A stretch of 64,000 nucleotides of DNA, taken from positions 682,001 to 746,000 of the forward strand of contig NZ_CP107968.1 in the NCBI RefSeq assembly GCF_036084755.1. Reading direction: 5' to 3'. Of this stretch, positions 1-12,700 are shown piece after piece. The stretch is from Streptomyces sp. NBC_00370. GTDB lineage: Bacteria; Actinomycetota; Actinomycetes; Streptomycetales; Streptomycetaceae. Made by a program: the position numbers and the translations under genes. Each line of letters begins with the position of its first letter. Position 1 is the first letter of the stretch. The notes beneath the pieces were generated by a model that was not told the DNA's origin, searched no databases, and was given only the letters and a program-made list of their open reading frames with translations.

Positions 1-3000
1 GACCACCGCCCTGATCTCTTCGACGCGGACGACGCACGCGGCTTCGGAGACCGGATGGTGCGGGTGCTGGAAGCGCTGGTCGACGGCGGCGCTCTCCCCG
101 TCGGCCGACTCCAGACACTCGACCCGGCCGAGCGTGAGCGGGTGCTGGTGGAGTGGAACGGGACCAGCACCGAGATCCCGGAAGTCCCGCTGCACGAGCT
201 GGTCGCCCAACAGGCCGCGGAGAATCCGGACGCGGAGGCTGTGGTCTGCGAGGGACAGTCCCTCACCTACGCGCAGTTGAACGGGCAGGCCAACCAGCTG
301 GCCCGGCACTTCATCAGCGAGGGCATCCGGGCGGAACAGTTCGTGGCGCTCGCTCTGCCGAAATCGCTGGACACGGTCATCAGCATGCTCGCGATACTCA
401 AAGCCGGCGGCGCCTACCTTCCGATCGACCCCGACTACCCCGCCGAACGCATCCAGTACATGCTCGACGACGCCACCCCCGCACTCACCCTCACCGAACC
501 GGTGCCGCTATCGGACTACGCACACCACTCCACCGATGAAGTCACCGACACCGATCGGGCAGCGGCGCACTCACCGCAGCACGCGGCCTACATGATCTAC
601 ACGTCGGGCTCCACCGGCCGCCCCAAGGGCGTGATCATCGACCACCACGCCCTGACCACCTATCTGCACCACGCCCGCCACGCCTACCCGGCGACCACGG
701 GTACGACCACCCTGCACTCGCCTCTCGCTTTTGACCTGACGATCACAGCTCTGTGGACACCGCTCACCAACGGCGGAACCGTCCACCTCACCAGCACCCT
801 CGAACACACCACGACCCAACCCACCCTCATCAAGGCAACTCCGAGCCACCTCCCCCTCCTCACCACCCTTCCCACCACCACGTCGCCCACCGGCACCCTC
901 ATCCTCGGCGGTGAAGCCCTCACAGCGGACCATCTGACCACCTGGCGCACCCAGCACCCCCACACCGAAATCATCAACGCCTACGGACCCACCGAATCCA
1001 CCGTCAACATCACCCACCACCGCATCCCACCGAACCAACCCCTCCCCAACGGGCCCATCCCCATAGGCCGGCCCTTCAACAACACCGCCATCTACATCCT
1101 CGACTCCGCCCTACGACCCACACCCCCCGGCGTAACAGGCGAGCTCTACCTCGCCGGACACCAACTCGCCCGCGCCTACCACAACCGCCCCGCGCTCACC
1201 GCAGAACGCTTCACCGCAAACCCCTACAGCACCACACCCGGCGCCCGCATGTACCGCACCGGCGACCTCGCCCACTGGAACCACCACGGCCACATCCAAT
1301 ACACCGGACGCACCGACCACCAAATCAAACTCCGCGGCCACCGCATCGAACTCGGCGAAATCGAAACCACCCTCAAAACCCTCACCACCCACCCCCACAT
1401 CACCCAAACCACCGTCCAACTCCGCGAAGACCAACCAGACGACCAACGCCTCACCGCCTACCTCGTCACCCCCCAATGGGACGAACCCACCGCACGAGCT
1501 GAACTCGCCCAACGCCTCCCCGACTACATGATCCCCTCAGCCTTCGTCACCCTCGACACACTCCCCCTCACCCCCAACGGAAAACTCGACCACAAAGCAC
1601 TCCCCGCACCCACCTACACCCCCACCACCACCGGACGCGCCCCCCGCAACCCCCAAGAAGAAATCCTCTGCACCCTCTTCGCCGAAATCCTCACCACCAA
1701 CACCATCACCATCGACGACAACTTCTTCCACCTCGGCGGCCACTCACTCCTCGCCACCCGACTCGTCAGCCGCATCCGCACCACCCTCAACGCCGAACTC
1801 TCCATCCGCCAGCTCTTCGAAACACCCACCGTCGCCACACTCAGCAGCGCCCTCGACAACGCCGAGCACGGCCGGACCCCGCTCACCGCCCGCACCCCCC
1901 GGCCCGAACGCCTCCCCCTCTCCTACTCCCAGCAACGCCTCTGGTTCCTCCACCAACTCGAAGGACCCACCCCCACCTACAACATCCCCACCACCCTCCG
2001 CCTCACCGGAACACTCCACACCACAGCCCTCCACACCGCCCTCCACGACCTCGTCACCCGCCACGAAAGCCTGCGCACGCTGTTCGCCGAGGACGACCAG
2101 GGCTCCTACCAGGTCGTCCTGGAGGCGAAGGACCTCGACGTACCGTTCGAAGCCGTCTCCGTCACGCACGAGGAACTCGACGGGACGGTGGCGAAGGCCG
2201 CCGGGCACTGCTTCGATCTGAGTTCCGAGGTCCCGCTCCGGGTCTCGCTGTTCCGGCTGTCCGAGACCGAGCACGTACTGCTCCTGCTCATCCACCACAT
2301 CGCCAGCGACGCCTGGTCCCGCACGCCCCTCGCCCGCGACCTCACCGGCGCCTACATCGCCCGCTGCGCCGGGGCCGAACCCGACTGGCAGCCGCTGCCC
2401 GTCCAGTACGCCGACTACGCGCTGTGGCAGCACGACATCCTCGGCGACGTCGCCGATGCCACCAGCGTCGCGGGCGCTCAGCTCGCCCACTGGCGGGAAG
2501 CCCTCGCCGGCCTGCCCGAACAGCTCGACCTGCCCACCGACCGGCCGCGGCCCGCCACAGCGTCCTACGCCGGGGACAGGGTCCCGCTGGCCGTGCCCGC
2601 CGCTCTGCACCGACAGGTCACGGAGCTGGCGCGGGAGACCAACACCACGGCCTTCATGGTGGTCCAGGCGGCGTTGGCGACCCTCCTCACCCGACTCGGC
2701 GCCGGCACCGACATCCCCATCGGCACCCCCGTCGCAGGACGCACCGACGACGCGACCGACGACCTCATCGGCTTCTTCGTCAACACCCTCGTCCTGCGCA
2801 CCAACACCGCCGACAACCCCACCTTCCGCCAACTCCTCGCCCACACCCGCACTACCAACCTCACCGCCTACAACAATCAAGACCTCCCCTTCGAGCAAAT
2901 CGTCGAAGCCCTCAACCCCACCCGCACCCTCTCCCACCACCCCCTCTTCCAAATCCTGCTGACTCTGCACAACACCGAGGCGCCGGGGGCGGAGACGACG

Positions 3001-6000
3001 ACGCGGTTCGCCGATCTGACGGCGGAGGTGACGGCGGCCGAGTCGGTCTCGGCGCGGTTCGACCTGTCCTTCGCGCTGGCGGAGCGGTTCGACGAGGGCA
3101 ACACCTGCGCGGGCATGGGCGGCAGCCTGACCTACAGCACGGATCTCTTCGACCGGGAGACGGCGCGGGAGATCGCCGACCGGCTGGTCCGGCTGCTCGG
3201 CGCCGCCGTGGCTCATCCCAATCGGCCGATCGGGCAGCTGGAGGTCATGGACGCCGTCGAGCGGCGGCGGGTGCTGCGGGACTGGAACGACACCGGGCAC
3301 GGCGTGCCTGTGGAGCCCGTGACGCGGCTCTTCGAGCGGCAGGCGCTGCTCACTCCGGCCGCTTCGGCCGTCGAGTGCGGCGAGACCCGCTGGTCGTACG
3401 CGGAGTTGAACGCCCGCGCCAACCGCCTGGCCCGGCATCTCGCCGCTCGGGGTGCGGCCCCGGGGCGGTTCGTGGCGGTCGCTTTGCCACGCTCGGCCGA
3501 GCTGGTCGCGACACTGCTCGCGGTACTCAAGGCCGGGGCGGCGTATCTGCCGATCGATCCCGGCTACCCGGCGGACCGCGTCGCCCACATGCTGGACGAC
3601 GCGGCGCCCGCCCTGACCCTGACCGTGCCCGTCGACGAGGCGGCGCTGGCGGAGTACTCGGCGGCCGACCTGGACGACGAGGAGCTGACGTCCCCGGTGT
3701 CGGGGGCGCATCCGGCGTACATGATCTACACGTCGGGCTCCACCGGCCGTCCGAAGGGTGTGGTGGTCCCCCGGGACGCGCTCGGGAACTTCCTCGGTGA
3801 CATGGGGCGGCGGTTCGCACCCGGCGCGGACGACCGGCTGCTCGCAGTGACCACGGTCGGGTTCGACATCGCGGGGCTGGAGATCTTCCTGCCCCTGCTG
3901 CACGGGGCCGTCCTCGTCCTCTCGGACGAGGAGACGGCGAAGGACCCGCGTGCCCTGCTGCGCGCCGTGGCGGATCGTGAGGTCACCGTGGTGCAGGCCA
4001 CACCGAGTCTCTGGCAGGGGGTAGTTGCCGAGGAACGGGGCGAACTGGGCGGCGTGCGGGTCCTGGTGGGCGGTGAGGCGCTGTCGGCCGAGCTGGCGCG
4101 TGCGCTGACGGCGCGGGCCCGTTCGGTGACCAATCTGTACGGTCCGACCGAGGCGACGATCTGGGCGACGGCCGCCGAGGTGACCGGTGCGGACGCCGCG
4201 CGGGTGTCGATCGGCCGTCCGGTCACCAGCACCCGGGCGCTCGTGCTGGACGCTGCGCTGTCCCCGGTGCCGACGGGTGTGCCGGGCGAGCTGTATCTGG
4301 CAGGCGCGCAGCTGGCACAGGGGTACCACCGTCGTGCGGCGCTGACGGCCGAGCGGTTCGTGGCCGACCCGTACGGTCCGCCGGGCACCCGCATGTACCG
4401 TACGGGTGACCTGGTCCGCCGGGAGCGGGACGGCACGCTGCGCTATCTGAGCCGGGTCGACCAGCAGGTGAAGCTGCGGGGCTTCCGCATCGAGCTGGGT
4501 GAGATCGAGACGCAGCTCGTGCGGCACTCGTCGGTCGCGGAGGCGGCGGTCGCGGTGCGCGAGGACCGGCCGGGCGACCAGCGGCTGGTGGCGTACGTCG
4601 TCCCGGCCGTAACGGCTTCCGGCGGCCCGTCCGGTGTGGTGTCCGGTGCGGTCCTGCGGGACCAGCTGCGGCTGAGTCTGCCGGAGTTCATGGTGCCCAC
4701 GGCGTTCGTGACGCTGGACGCGCTGCCGCTCACGCCGAACAAGAAGCTCGACCGTAAGGCGCTGCCCGCGCCGGACGAGTCCGCCGGCCCGGCCGGCCGG
4801 GAGCCGCGCGGCCCGCGCGAGGAGATCCTCTGCTCGCTGTTCCGCGAGATCCTGGGGGCTTCTCGGGTCGGGATCGACGACAGTTTCTTCGACCTGGGCG
4901 GTCATTCGCTGCTCGCGAGCCGGCTGGTGAGCCGGATCCGCGGCACGCTGGGCGTCGAGCTTTCGGTGCGGCAGTTCTTCGAGACACCGACGGTGGCCGG
5001 GCTGTCCGGTGTACTGGACAGTGCGGGCCGGGCCCGCACCCCGCTGACGGCGCGTCCGCGCCCGGATCGGCTGCCGCTCTCCCCCGCCCAGCAACGGCTG
5101 TGGTTCCTCTACCAGTTCGAGGGTCCCTCGGCGACGTACAACGTGCCGACGGCGCTGCGGCTGTCCGGTGAGCTGGATCCGTCGGCCCTGGAGCGGGCTG
5201 TCGGCGACGTGCTGGAGCGGCACGAGAGTCTGCGGACGGTCTTCGCCGAGGACGCGGCGGGATCCCGCCAGGTCGTGGTGCCGGTCGAGCGGGTGCGGCA
5301 GGTCCTGGAGGTCGTCAACGCGGCGGAGGAGACCGTCGAGGTCCTGGTGGCCGAGGCGGCACAGCACGTGTTCGATCTGACGTCGGACATCCCGTTCCGT
5401 ACGGTGCTGTTCCGGCTGTCGGCGACGGAGCATGTGCTGCTGCTGGTGATCCACCACATCGCCAGCGACGGCTGGTCGATGACCCGGCTGGCCCGTGATC
5501 TGACCGGTGCGTACGAGGCGCGGTGCGCGGGCGGGGCTCCCGGGTGGGAGCCGCTGCCGGTGCAGTACGCGGACTACGCGCTGTGGCAGCACGAGGTCCT
5601 TGGCGACGAGTCGGACCCGGACAGTGTGTCCGGTCGGCAACTGGCTTACTGGAAGCAGGCTTTGGAGGGTCTGCCCGAGGAGCTGGAGCTGCCGACGGAC
5701 CGGCCGCGTCCGGCGGCCGCCGGGTACACCGGTGACCGTGTCGCGTTCACGGTTCCCGCCGCGCTGCACGGCCGGCTCGCGGAACACGCGCGGGCGACGC
5801 ACACCACGACCTTCATGGTGGCGCAGGCCGCGTTCGCCGCGCTTTTGACCCGGCTCGGGGCGGGCGACGACATTCCGGTCGGCACGGCGGTGGCCGGGCG
5901 TACCGACGACGCCACGGAGGAGCTGGTCGGGTTCTTCGTCAACACGTTGGTGCTGCGCACCGACACCGGCGGCGATCCCACCTTCCGTGAGTTGCTGGCC

Positions 6001-9000
6001 AGGGTGCGGGAGCGGAACCTCGCCGCGTACGCCCACCAGGACGTGCCGTTCGAGCGGCTGGTTGAGGCGCTGAACCCGGTGCGCAGCCTCGCCCGTCACC
6101 CGCTGTTCCAGGTCATGATCACGTTCAACAGCGCGGCTGAGGCGGCGACGGCGGGACCGGCCGACGGGGCCGACGCCTCGGCGGGGCGGCGGGCGCTGCT
6201 GCACGCGACCCGGATGCCGGCCAGGACGGAGGTGGCGAAGTTCGACCTGTCCCTCACGCTCGGCGAGGGACACGACCCGTCGGGGGACGCGGCGGGGATG
6301 CGCGGCTCGTTGGAGTACCGCACGGAGCTGTTCGACCGGGAGACGGCCGAGGCGGTCGTCGCGCGGCTGCTGCGGGTGCTCGAAGCGGTCGCGGCTGATC
6401 CGGACCGGACGATCGGCGGGATCGATCTGCTGGACGGCGCCGAACGGGACCGGCTGGTGCGGGGGTGGAACGACACCGCGCGTCCGCAGCGGGAGGCGAC
6501 TCTGCCGGTGCTGTTCGAGGAGCAGGTGGCGCGCACCCCGCAGCGTCCCGCGTTCTCCGCCGGCGGGACGACGCTGACGTACGCGCAGCTCAACGCACGT
6601 GCCAACCGGCTGGCGCATCTGCTCGCCGAGTGCGGGGCGGGTCCCGAGCAGATCGTGGCGATCTCGATGCCGCCGTCGGTGGAGCTGGGCGTGGCGGTCC
6701 TGGCGGTGCTGAAGGCCGGCGCGGCGTATCTGCCGGTCGATCCGGGGTGCCCGCAGGAGCGGTTGTCGGTGATGCTGGCCGACGCGGACCCGGTCTGCGC
6801 CCTGACGTCGCGGTCCGGCGATCCCTTCGCCCGTACGCTGCCCCGGCTGGTGCTGGACGATCCCGAGCTGGTGGAGCGGCTGTCGGAGCAGCCGGCGCAC
6901 GATCTGGCGGACGAGGACCGTACGCGGCCGCTGTCGCCGTGGCACGCCGCGTACGTCATCTACACGTCGGGGTCGACCGGGCTGCCCAAGGGGGTGCTCG
7001 TCGAGCACCAGCCGGTGGTCAACTACCTTGCGGTGTCGGCCGAGTTGTATCCCGGGGTGGCGGGGAACGCCTTGCTGCACTCGCCGCTCTCGTTCGACCT
7101 GACGGTGACCGGTCTGTTCGCGCCGCTGCTGAACGGCGGCTGCGTGCATCTCGCGGACCTCGAGGAGCTGCACGAGCAGGCCCTGAAGGGGCGGGCGCCG
7201 GTGGACCTGCCGCAGATGACGTTCCTCAAGGCGACCCCGAGCCACCTTCCGCTGATCACCGGGCTGCCGGCTGCTTGCGTCCCGGAGGGCGAACTGGTCC
7301 TGGGCGGGGAGTCGTTGACCGGGCGGGCGGTGCGGGCGCTGCTGGCGGAGCACCCGGGGGCGAGTGTCCTCAACGAGTACGGCCCGACCGAGACGATCGT
7401 CGGCTGCACGACCTGGCGGGTCGCGTCACCGGACGATCTCACCGACGGGGTGCTCACCATCGGCAGGCCGTTCCCCAACACCCGGATGCTGGTGCTGGAT
7501 CCGTATCTGGAGCCCGCCCCGGTGGGTGTGCCGGGCGAGTTGTACGTCTCCGGGGTGCAGTTGGCGCGCGGCTACCTCAACCGGCCTGGCCTGAGCGCCT
7601 CCCGGTTCGTCGCGAACCCCTTCGACGGGCCGGGGACACGGATGTACCGCACGGGCGACGTGGTGCGCTGGAACCGCCACGGCGAGCTGGAGTTCGTCAG
7701 CCGGGTCGACGACCAGGTGAAGATCCGTGGTTTCCGGGTCGAGCTGGGTGAGGTCGAGGCGGCGCTGGCGCGGCATCCGGCGGTGTCCGAGGCGTTGGCG
7801 GTGGTCCGGGAGGACCGGCCGGGCGACCGGCGGCTGGTGGCGTACCTGGTCGCCGACGGGCCGGCGCTGCCCGCGGACGCCGAGCTGAGGGGGCATCTCC
7901 AGGAGTCGTTGCCGGAGTACATGGTGCCGTCGGCGTTCGTACGGCTCGACGCGCTGCCGCTGACGGGGAACGGCAAGCTGGACCGCAAGGCGCTGCCCGA
8001 GCCGGACTACGCCCGGCACAGTTCGCTGCGGGCCCCCGCCTCGCCTCGTGAGGAGGCGCTGTGTGCCCTGTTCGCCGACACCCTGGGACTGCCGGAGGTC
8101 GGTGTCGACGACGGCTTCTTCGATCTCGGCGGTGACAGCGTCCTGTCGATCCAGCTCGTCAGCCGGGCCCGTACGCAAGGTCTCGCGCTGACGGTGCGCG
8201 ACGTCTTCGAGCACCAGACCGTCGCCCAGCTCGCGCAGGCACTGGGCGCGGCGGAGCCGGACACCCGGCAGGCGGACGTCGAGGAGCAGGGGGCGAGCGG
8301 GCCGGTGTCACCTACCCCGATCATGGGCTGGCTGGCCGAACTGGGCGGCGCGGTCGCACCGTTCAACCAGTCCGTGGTGGTGGCGGTACCGGCGGACGCG
8401 GACCGGGAGCGGCTGGTGCGCGCGCTCCAGGCGGTGCTCGACCGGCACGACACACTGCGGCTGCGGGTCGGACCTGACTGGACGATGTCGATCGCCGAAC
8501 CGGGCGGTGTCGATGCGGCCGGCCTGCTCAGTGAGCACCACGCGCTGGGTCTGGCCGACCCGGCGGTGTACACGCTCGTCACCGAGCTGGCCGCCGCCGA
8601 GCGGGACCGGCTCGACCCTGCCGAGGGGGTGGTTCTGCGGGCGTGCCGGCTCGACCGGGGCCCGGAGCAGCACGGGCTGCTGGTGCTCGTCGCCCATCAC
8701 CTGGCCGTCGACGCCGTGAGCTGGCGGCTGCTGGTGCCGGATCTGGCGGCCGGCTACGAGGGCCGGCCGTTGAGTCCGGCGGGCACCGGCTGGCGCCGGT
8801 GGGCGGCCATGCTGGAGGCGCTGGCGACCGATCCGGACACCGAGGCCGAGGCGGACCACTGGCTGCGTTCCGCCGCTCCCGCGCCCGAGCCGGCCCTGGA
8901 CCCGGTACGGGACACCCATGCCGGTGCCGGTCAGGTCGTGCTCGACCTGGACACGGGGACCACCGAAGCACTCCTCAGCCGGCTTCCCGGGGTGTTCCAC

Positions 9001-9750
9001 TCGGACGTCGAGGAGTTGCTGCTGACCGCGTTCGGCCTGGCCGTCGCCGACTGGCGGCGGGGCAGGGGCGACGGCGCCGGGCTGCCCGTGACGGTCGACC
9101 TGGAGAGCCACGGCCGGCACGAGCATCTCGTCCCGGGAGCCGATCTCAGCCGTACCACCGGATGGTTCACCGCGATGTACCCGGTCACGCTCAGCCCGGA
9201 GGTGACGGACTGGGCCGACCTGTGGGACGGCGGGCCGGCGGCGGGCCGCGCGTTGAAGCAGGTGAAGGAGCAGGTGCGCGCGGTGCCCGGTGCGGGTCTC
9301 GGCTACGGTCTGCTGCGTTACGTCAACCCGCGCACCCGTGACCGGCTGGCCCAACTCCCCGTTCCCGCGTTCGGCTTCAACTATCTGGGGCGCTACACCG
9401 GCGGCCGGGCGGCGGACGGCGCCGGTGAACCGGACGCGTGGAGCGTGCTGGGCCGGGGGGTGGCCGGCCAGCATCCGGACGTCGCCCTCGCGCACCCCGT
9501 CGACCTGGTCGTGGGCGCTCATGACACCGGTCAGGGGCCCCGGTTGCACAGTGTGTGGACATGCGCCGCAGGTGTGCTGTCGGAGGAGGACGTACGGCTG
9601 TTGGGCGAGGGCTGGTTCAGGGCGCTGCGGGCGCTGGTGGAGCACGCCGGCCGGCCTGAGGCCAGCGGTCTCGCACCGTCGGACGTCGCTCTCGTCGAGC
9701 TGAGCGAGGACGACATCACACGACTCGAAAGCGAATGGGGTTCCCTCTGA
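1..9750 (+). CDS. cdaPS2: NRPS, three modules with terminal epimerase, CDA PSII-like (5' partial)
   Basis: The frame is open from base 1, and its first ~40 residues read as the tail of a condensation domain, so the gene begins left of the window. Counting residues from base 1, the order is: end of C; A1 (~64-533); T1 (Ser582); C (second His of HHIASDAWS at 766); A2; T2 (Ser1636); C (HHIASDGWS, His1819); A3; T3 (GGDSVLS, Ser2713); E ([10 protein letters not shown], His2900). The specificity residues I read are A1 DLTKIGAVNK (Asp class), A2 DILQLGLIWK (Gly) and A3 DLTKVGEVGK (Asn, one change from the usual Asn code). The terminal E domain predicts D-Asn. Asp-Gly-D-Asn equals positions 7-9 of CDA, and three modules plus E is the CDA PSII layout. 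The stop overlaps the next start by one base (TGATG). In A2 the A10 motif is NKKLD instead of NGKLD. A1 and parts of the next C domain have aberrant base composition. Confidence 0.93.
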   Translation, partial: DHRPDLFDADDARGFGDRMVRVLEALVDGGALPVGRLQTLDPAERERVLVEWNGTSTEIPEVPLHELVAQQAAENPDAEAVVCEGQSLTYAQLNGQANQLARHFISEGIRAEQFVALALPKSLDTVISMLAILKAGGAYLPIDPDYPAERIQYMLDDATPALTLTEPVPLSDYAHHSTDEVTDTDRAAAHSPQHAAYMIYTSGSTGRPKGVIIDHHALTTYLHHARHAYPATTGTTTLHSPLAFDLTITALWTPLTNGGTVHLTSTLEHTTTQPTLIKATPSHLPLLTTLPTTTSPTGTLILGGEALTADHLTTWRTQHPHTEIINAYGPTESTVNITHHRIPPNQPLPNGPIPIGRPFNNTAIYILDSALRPTPPGVTGELYLAGHQLARAYHNRPALTAERFTANPYSTTPGARMYRTGDLAHWNHHGHIQYTGRTDHQIKLRGHRIELGEIETTLKTLTTHPHITQTTVQLREDQPDDQRLTAYLVTPQWDEPTARAELAQRLPDYMIPSAFVTLDTLPLTPNGKLDHKALPAPTYTPTTTGRAPRNPQEEILCTLFAEILTTNTITIDDNFFHLGGHSLLATRLVSRIRTTLNAELSIRQLFETPTVATLSSALDNAEHGRTPLTARTPRPERLPLSYSQQRLWFLHQLEGPTPTYNIPTTLRLTGTLHTTALHTALHDLVTRHESLRTLFAEDDQGSYQVVLEAKDLDVPFEAVSVTHEELDGTVAKAAGHCFDLSSEVPLRVSLFRLSETEHVLLLLIHHIASDAWSRTPLARDLTGAYIARCAGAEPDWQPLPVQYADYALWQHDILGDVADATSVAGAQLAHWREALAGLPEQLDLPTDRPRPATASYAGDRVPLAVPAALHRQVTELARETNTTAFMVVQAALATLLTRLGAGTDIPIGTPVAGRTDDATDDLIGFFVNTLVLRTNTADNPTFRQLLAHTRTTNLTAYNNQDLPFEQIVEALNPTRTLSHHPLFQILLTLHNTEAPGAETTTRFADLTAEVTAAESVSARFDLSFALAERFDEGNTCAGMGGSLTYSTDLFDRETAREIADRLVRLLGAAVAHPNRPIGQLEVMDAVERRRVLRDWNDTGHGVPVEPVTRLFERQALLTPAASAVECGETRWSYAELNARANRLARHLAARGAAPGRFVAVALPRSAELVATLLAVLKAGAAYLPIDPGYPADRVAHMLDDAAPALTLTVPVDEAALAEYSAADLDDEELTSPVSGAHPAYMIYTSGSTGRPKGVVVPRDALGNFLGDMGRRFAPGADDRLLAVTTVGFDIAGLEIFLPLLHGAVLVLSDEETAKDPRALLRAVADREVTVVQATPSLWQGVVAEERGELGGVRVLVGGEALSAELARALTARARSVTNLYGPTEATIWATAAEVTGADAARVSIGRPVTSTRALVLDAALSPVPTGVPGELYLAGAQLAQGYHRRAALTAERFVADPYGPPGTRMYRTGDLVRRERDGTLRYLSRVDQQVKLRGFRIELGEIETQLVRHSSVAEAAVAVREDRPGDQRLVAYVVPAVTASGGPSGVVSGAVLRDQLRLSLPEFMVPTAFVTLDALPLTPNKKLDRKALPAPDESAGPAGREPRGPREEILCSLFREILGASRVGIDDSFFDLGGHSLLASRLVSRIRGTLGVELSVRQFFETPTVAGLSGVLDSAGRARTPLTARPRPDRLPLSPAQQRLWFLYQFEGPSATYNVPTALRLSGELDPSALERAVGDVLERHESLRTVFAEDAAGSRQVVVPVERVRQVLEVVNAAEETVEVLVAEAAQHVFDLTSDIPFRTVLFRLSATEHVLLLVIHHIASDGWSMTRLARDLTGAYEARCAGGAPGWEPLPVQYADYALWQHEVLGDESDPDSVSGRQLAYWKQALEGLPEELELPTDRPRPAAAGYTGDRVAFTVPAALHGRLAEHARATHTTTFMVAQAAFAALLTRLGAGDDIPVGTAVAGRTDDATEELVGFFVNTLVLRTDTGGDPTFRELLARVRERNLAAYAHQDVPFERLVEALNPVRSLARHPLFQVMITFNSAAEAATAGPADGADASAGRRALLHATRMPARTEVAKFDLSLTLGEGHDPSGDAAGMRGSLEYRTELFDRETAEAVVARLLRVLEAVAADPDRTIGGIDLLDGAERDRLVRGWNDTARPQREATLPVLFEEQVARTPQRPAFSAGGTTLTYAQLNARANRLAHLLAECGAGPEQIVAISMPPSVELGVAVLAVLKAGAAYLPVDPGCPQERLSVMLADADPVCALTSRSGDPFARTLPRLVLDDPELVERLSEQPAHDLADEDRTRPLSPWHAAYVIYTSGSTGLPKGVLVEHQPVVNYLAVSAELYPGVAGNALLHSPLSFDLTVTGLFAPLLNGGCVHLADLEELHEQALKGRAPVDLPQMTFLKATPSHLPLITGLPAACVPEGELVLGGESLTGRAVRALLAEHPGASVLNEYGPTETIVGCTTWRVASPDDLTDGVLTIGRPFPNTRMLVLDPYLEPAPVGVPGELYVSGVQLARGYLNRPGLSASRFVANPFDGPGTRMYRTGDVVRWNRHGELEFVSRVDDQVKIRGFRVELGEVEAALARHPAVSEALAVVREDRPGDRRLVAYLVADGPALPADAELRGHLQESLPEYMVPSAFVRLDALPLTGNGKLDRKALPEPDYARHSSLRAPASPREEALCALFADTLGLPEVGVDDGFFDLGGDSVLSIQLVSRARTQGLALTVRDVFEHQTVAQLAQALGAAEPDTRQADVEEQGASGPVSPTPIMGWLAELGGAVAPFNQSVVVAVPADADRERLVRALQAVLDRHDTLRLRVGPDWTMSIAEPGGVDAAGLLSEHHALGLADPAVYTLVTELAAAERDRLDPAEGVVLRACRLDRGPEQHGLLVLVAHHLAVDAVSWRLLVPDLAAGYEGRPLSPAGTGWRRWAAMLEALATDPDTEAEADHWLRSAAPAPEPALDPVRDTHAGAGQVVLDLDTGTTEALLSRLPGVFHSDVEELLLTAFGLAVADWRRGRGDGAGLPVTVDLESHGRHEHLVPGADLSRTTGWFTAMYPVTLSPEVTDWADLWDGGPAAGRALKQVKEQVRAVPGAGLGYGLLRYVNPRTRDRLAQLPVPAFGFNYLGRYTGGRAADGAGEPDAWSVLGRGVAGQHPDVALAHPVDLVVGAHDTGQGPRLHSVWTCAAGVLSEEDVRLLGEGWFRALRALVEHAGRPEASGLAPSDVALVELSEDDITRLESEWGSL

Positions 9751-12700
9751 TGGCCAAGTCCGGCTTGGAAGACATCCTGCCGCTGTCCCCTTTGCAGGAG
9801 GGCATGCTGTTCCACAACCTCTTCGACGGTGAGGAACTCGACGCCTACAACGTCCAGGTCTTCGTGGAGCTGGCGGGGACCGTGGACAGCGACCGGCTCC
9901 GGACGGCGGTCGGGGCGCTGCTGCGCCGGCACGCCAACCTGCGTGCGGCCTTCCGGCACGAGGGTCTGAAACGTCCCGTGCAGCTCATTCCCCGCGAGGT
10001 CGCCCCACCGTGGCGGGAGGAGGACCTGACCTCCGTCCCGGCGGAGGAGCGGGAGGCGGCGGCGGAGCGGATCGCCTCCGAGGACCGCTGGCGGCGGTTC
10101 GACCTGTCCCGGCCCCCGCTGCTGCGGTTCACCCTGATCCGGCTCGGCGGCGGCCGGCACCGGCTGGTGCTGACGAACCATCACATCCTGCTCGACGGCT
10201 GGTCCATGCCGGTACTGCTGCGTGAGCTGATGACGCTGTACACCACCCACGGCGACCTCACGGCGCTGCCGCGGGTGCGCCCGTACCGGGACTACCTGGG
10301 CTGGCTGAAGTCCCGTGACAGGGAGGCCGCCCGGCTGGCGTGGACGGAGGCGTTCGCCGCGTTCGGCTCACCGAGCGTCGTGGCCCCGGAGCGCGGTGCG
10401 CTCACGGCGGCACCGGAGCGGATCCACTTCACCGAGGACGAGGCGTTCAGTGCCGCGCTGACCCGGTTCGCACGGTCGAACGGAGTGACGGTGAACACCG
10501 TCGTCCAGGGCGCCTGGGGTCTGGTGGTGTCGCATCTGACGGGCCGCGACGACGTGGTCTTCGGCGTGACCGTCAACGGCCGGCCGCCGGAGCTGCCCGG
10601 GATCGACACCATGGTCGGGCTGTTCATGAACACACTGCCCCTGCGGGTCGTCCTGCGTCCGCAGGAGCCGCTGGCGGCGTTCCTGCGGCGGACGCAGACG
10701 GAGCAGGCGCGGCTGCTCGACCACCAGTGGGTGGGGCTGGCGGAGATCCAGCGGTGGGCCGGCGCGGGTGAACTCTTCGACACGGCCATGGTGTTCGAGA
10801 ACTATCCGCTCGACTCCGCCCGTGGCCGCCCGGCCACTGCCCCCGATCCCGGCCTGCCCACCGTGCTGAAGATCCACTCACGGGACCAGATGCACTACCC
10901 GCTCGCCCTGCTGGCCGTGCCCCGCGAGACGCTGCGCTTCTCGCTGGGGTATCTGCCGCAGCTCTTCGACACCGGCCGGGTCGAGTCGGTGATCGCCGCC
11001 TTCCGCCGGGTGCTGCGCACGGTCGTCGAGGCCCCCGCGACACCCGTGGGCGCGGTCCCCCTGCTCGACCCGGAGGTCCGGCGGACCGTGCTGGAGCGGT
11101 GGAGCGGATCGGACGGGCGTCCCGATCCGGAGCTGTACACGGACCTGTTCGAGGAGCAGGTCCGCCGTACGCCGGACAAGCCCGCGCTGATCGCGGCGGA
11201 CGGCCGGCTGACGTACGCCGAGCTGAACACCCGCGCCAACCGGCTCGCCCGGCGTCTGGTGGAGCTGGGGGTGGGTCCCGAGGGCCTGGTGGCCATCGCG
11301 GTGGCGCGCCGTACCGACCTGGTGGTCGGCATGCTCGCGGTGCTGAAGGCGGGCGGGTCGTACGTGCCCGTCGATCCGGACTACCCGCCCGACCGGGTCC
11401 GGTACATGATCGAGGACTCCGATCCCGTGCTGGTGCTCACCACGCGCGACATGGACGAGCGGATCGGCTCGGAGTGCGGGGGGACGCTCACCTTCGTGCT
11501 GGACGACCCCCGGCTGGAGCGGACACTGCGTCAGCACGCGGCCACCGATCTCGTCGACGAGCACCGCAACGCGCCGCTGCTGCCGCACCACCCCGCCTAC
11601 GTCATCTACACCTCCGGCTCGACGGGGCGGCCCAAGGGGGTCGTCGTCGAGCACCGGGCGCTGTCGGCGTTCGTCCGGCACTGCCGTACCGAGGACGCGC
11701 CGGCCGTCTCGGGACTGTCGGTGATGCAGGCGTCGGCGTCGTTCGACCAGAGTGTCGGCTCACTGCACGCCCCGCTGATCAGCGGCGGCTGCGTCCGGCT
11801 CGCCACGCTGCCCGACCTCGCCGAGACGGCCCGCACCGAACCCGGCTTCCGCCGCGCGACGTTCATGAAGGCCACGCCCTCGCACCTCGCGCTGCTCGCG
11901 ACGATGGACCGGGACGTCTCCCCTTCCGGCATCATCACACTGGGCGGCGAGCAGCTGCGCGGGGACCTGCTGTCCCCGTGGCGGGAGACGGTGCCCGAGG
12001 TGACCGTCATCAACGTCTACGGGCCGACGGAGGCCACCGGACACTGCCTGGAGCACGTCATCCTGCCGGGCACCGAGGTGCCGCCGGGACCGGTTCCGAT
12101 CGGCACCCCGCACGCCGGGGTCCGGGTGTACGTGCTGGACTCGGCGTTGCGGCCGGTCGCCCCCGGGGTGACCGGTGAGGTGTATCTGGCCGGCCGGCAG
12201 TTGGCACGGGGGTACCTGGGGCGTGGCCGGCTGACGGCCGAGCGGTTCCCCGCCGACCCGTTCGGCGCTCCCGGCAGCCGTATGTACCGCACCGGTGACC
12301 TCGCACGCTGGAACGGAGCCGGGGAACTGCTGTTCGCCGGCCGCGCCGACCATCAGGTCAAGCTGCGCGGGTACCGCATCGAGCTCGGCGAGATCGAGTC
12401 CGCCCTTGCGGCCCGGCCCGGCGTCGCCAGGGCAGTCGTCCTGCTGCGCGAGGACCAGCCGGGCGACCAGCGGCTCGTGGCGTACGTCGTGACGGATCCC
12501 GGCACCTGGGACGAGAGCGCGGCGCGGGTGGAACTCGCCTGCCTGCTGCCCGAGTTCATGATGCCGTCGGCGATCGTCGCGCTGGACGCCCTGCCGCTGA
12601 CGCCCAACGGCAAACTGGACCGCGCGGCGCTCCCCGCCCCGGCGTACGCGGCCGCGCCGGCCGGCCGGGCACCGCGCACACCGCGCGAGGAGATCCTGTG

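Noticed and set aside
2281..2310. HHxxxDA instead of HHxxxDG in two condensation domains as a sign of inactivity
   Set aside because: The catalytic second His and the Asp are intact, and Ala for Gly at this place is frequent in functional actinomycete C domains.
1744..7353. A very long open frame on the minus strand opposite the NRPS gene
   Set aside because: It mirrors the plus-strand gene's GC3 bias, is rich in Arg, Gln, His and Gly without motifs, and the sense strand has perfect NRPS domains. The same applies to the long minus frame at 11760-16853.
9735..9749. ATG 9735 as start of the second NRPS gene
   Set aside because: It would add MGFPL encoded inside the upstream gene; ATG 9750 gives the usual stop-start overlap and a normal N-terminus. 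It remains possible.
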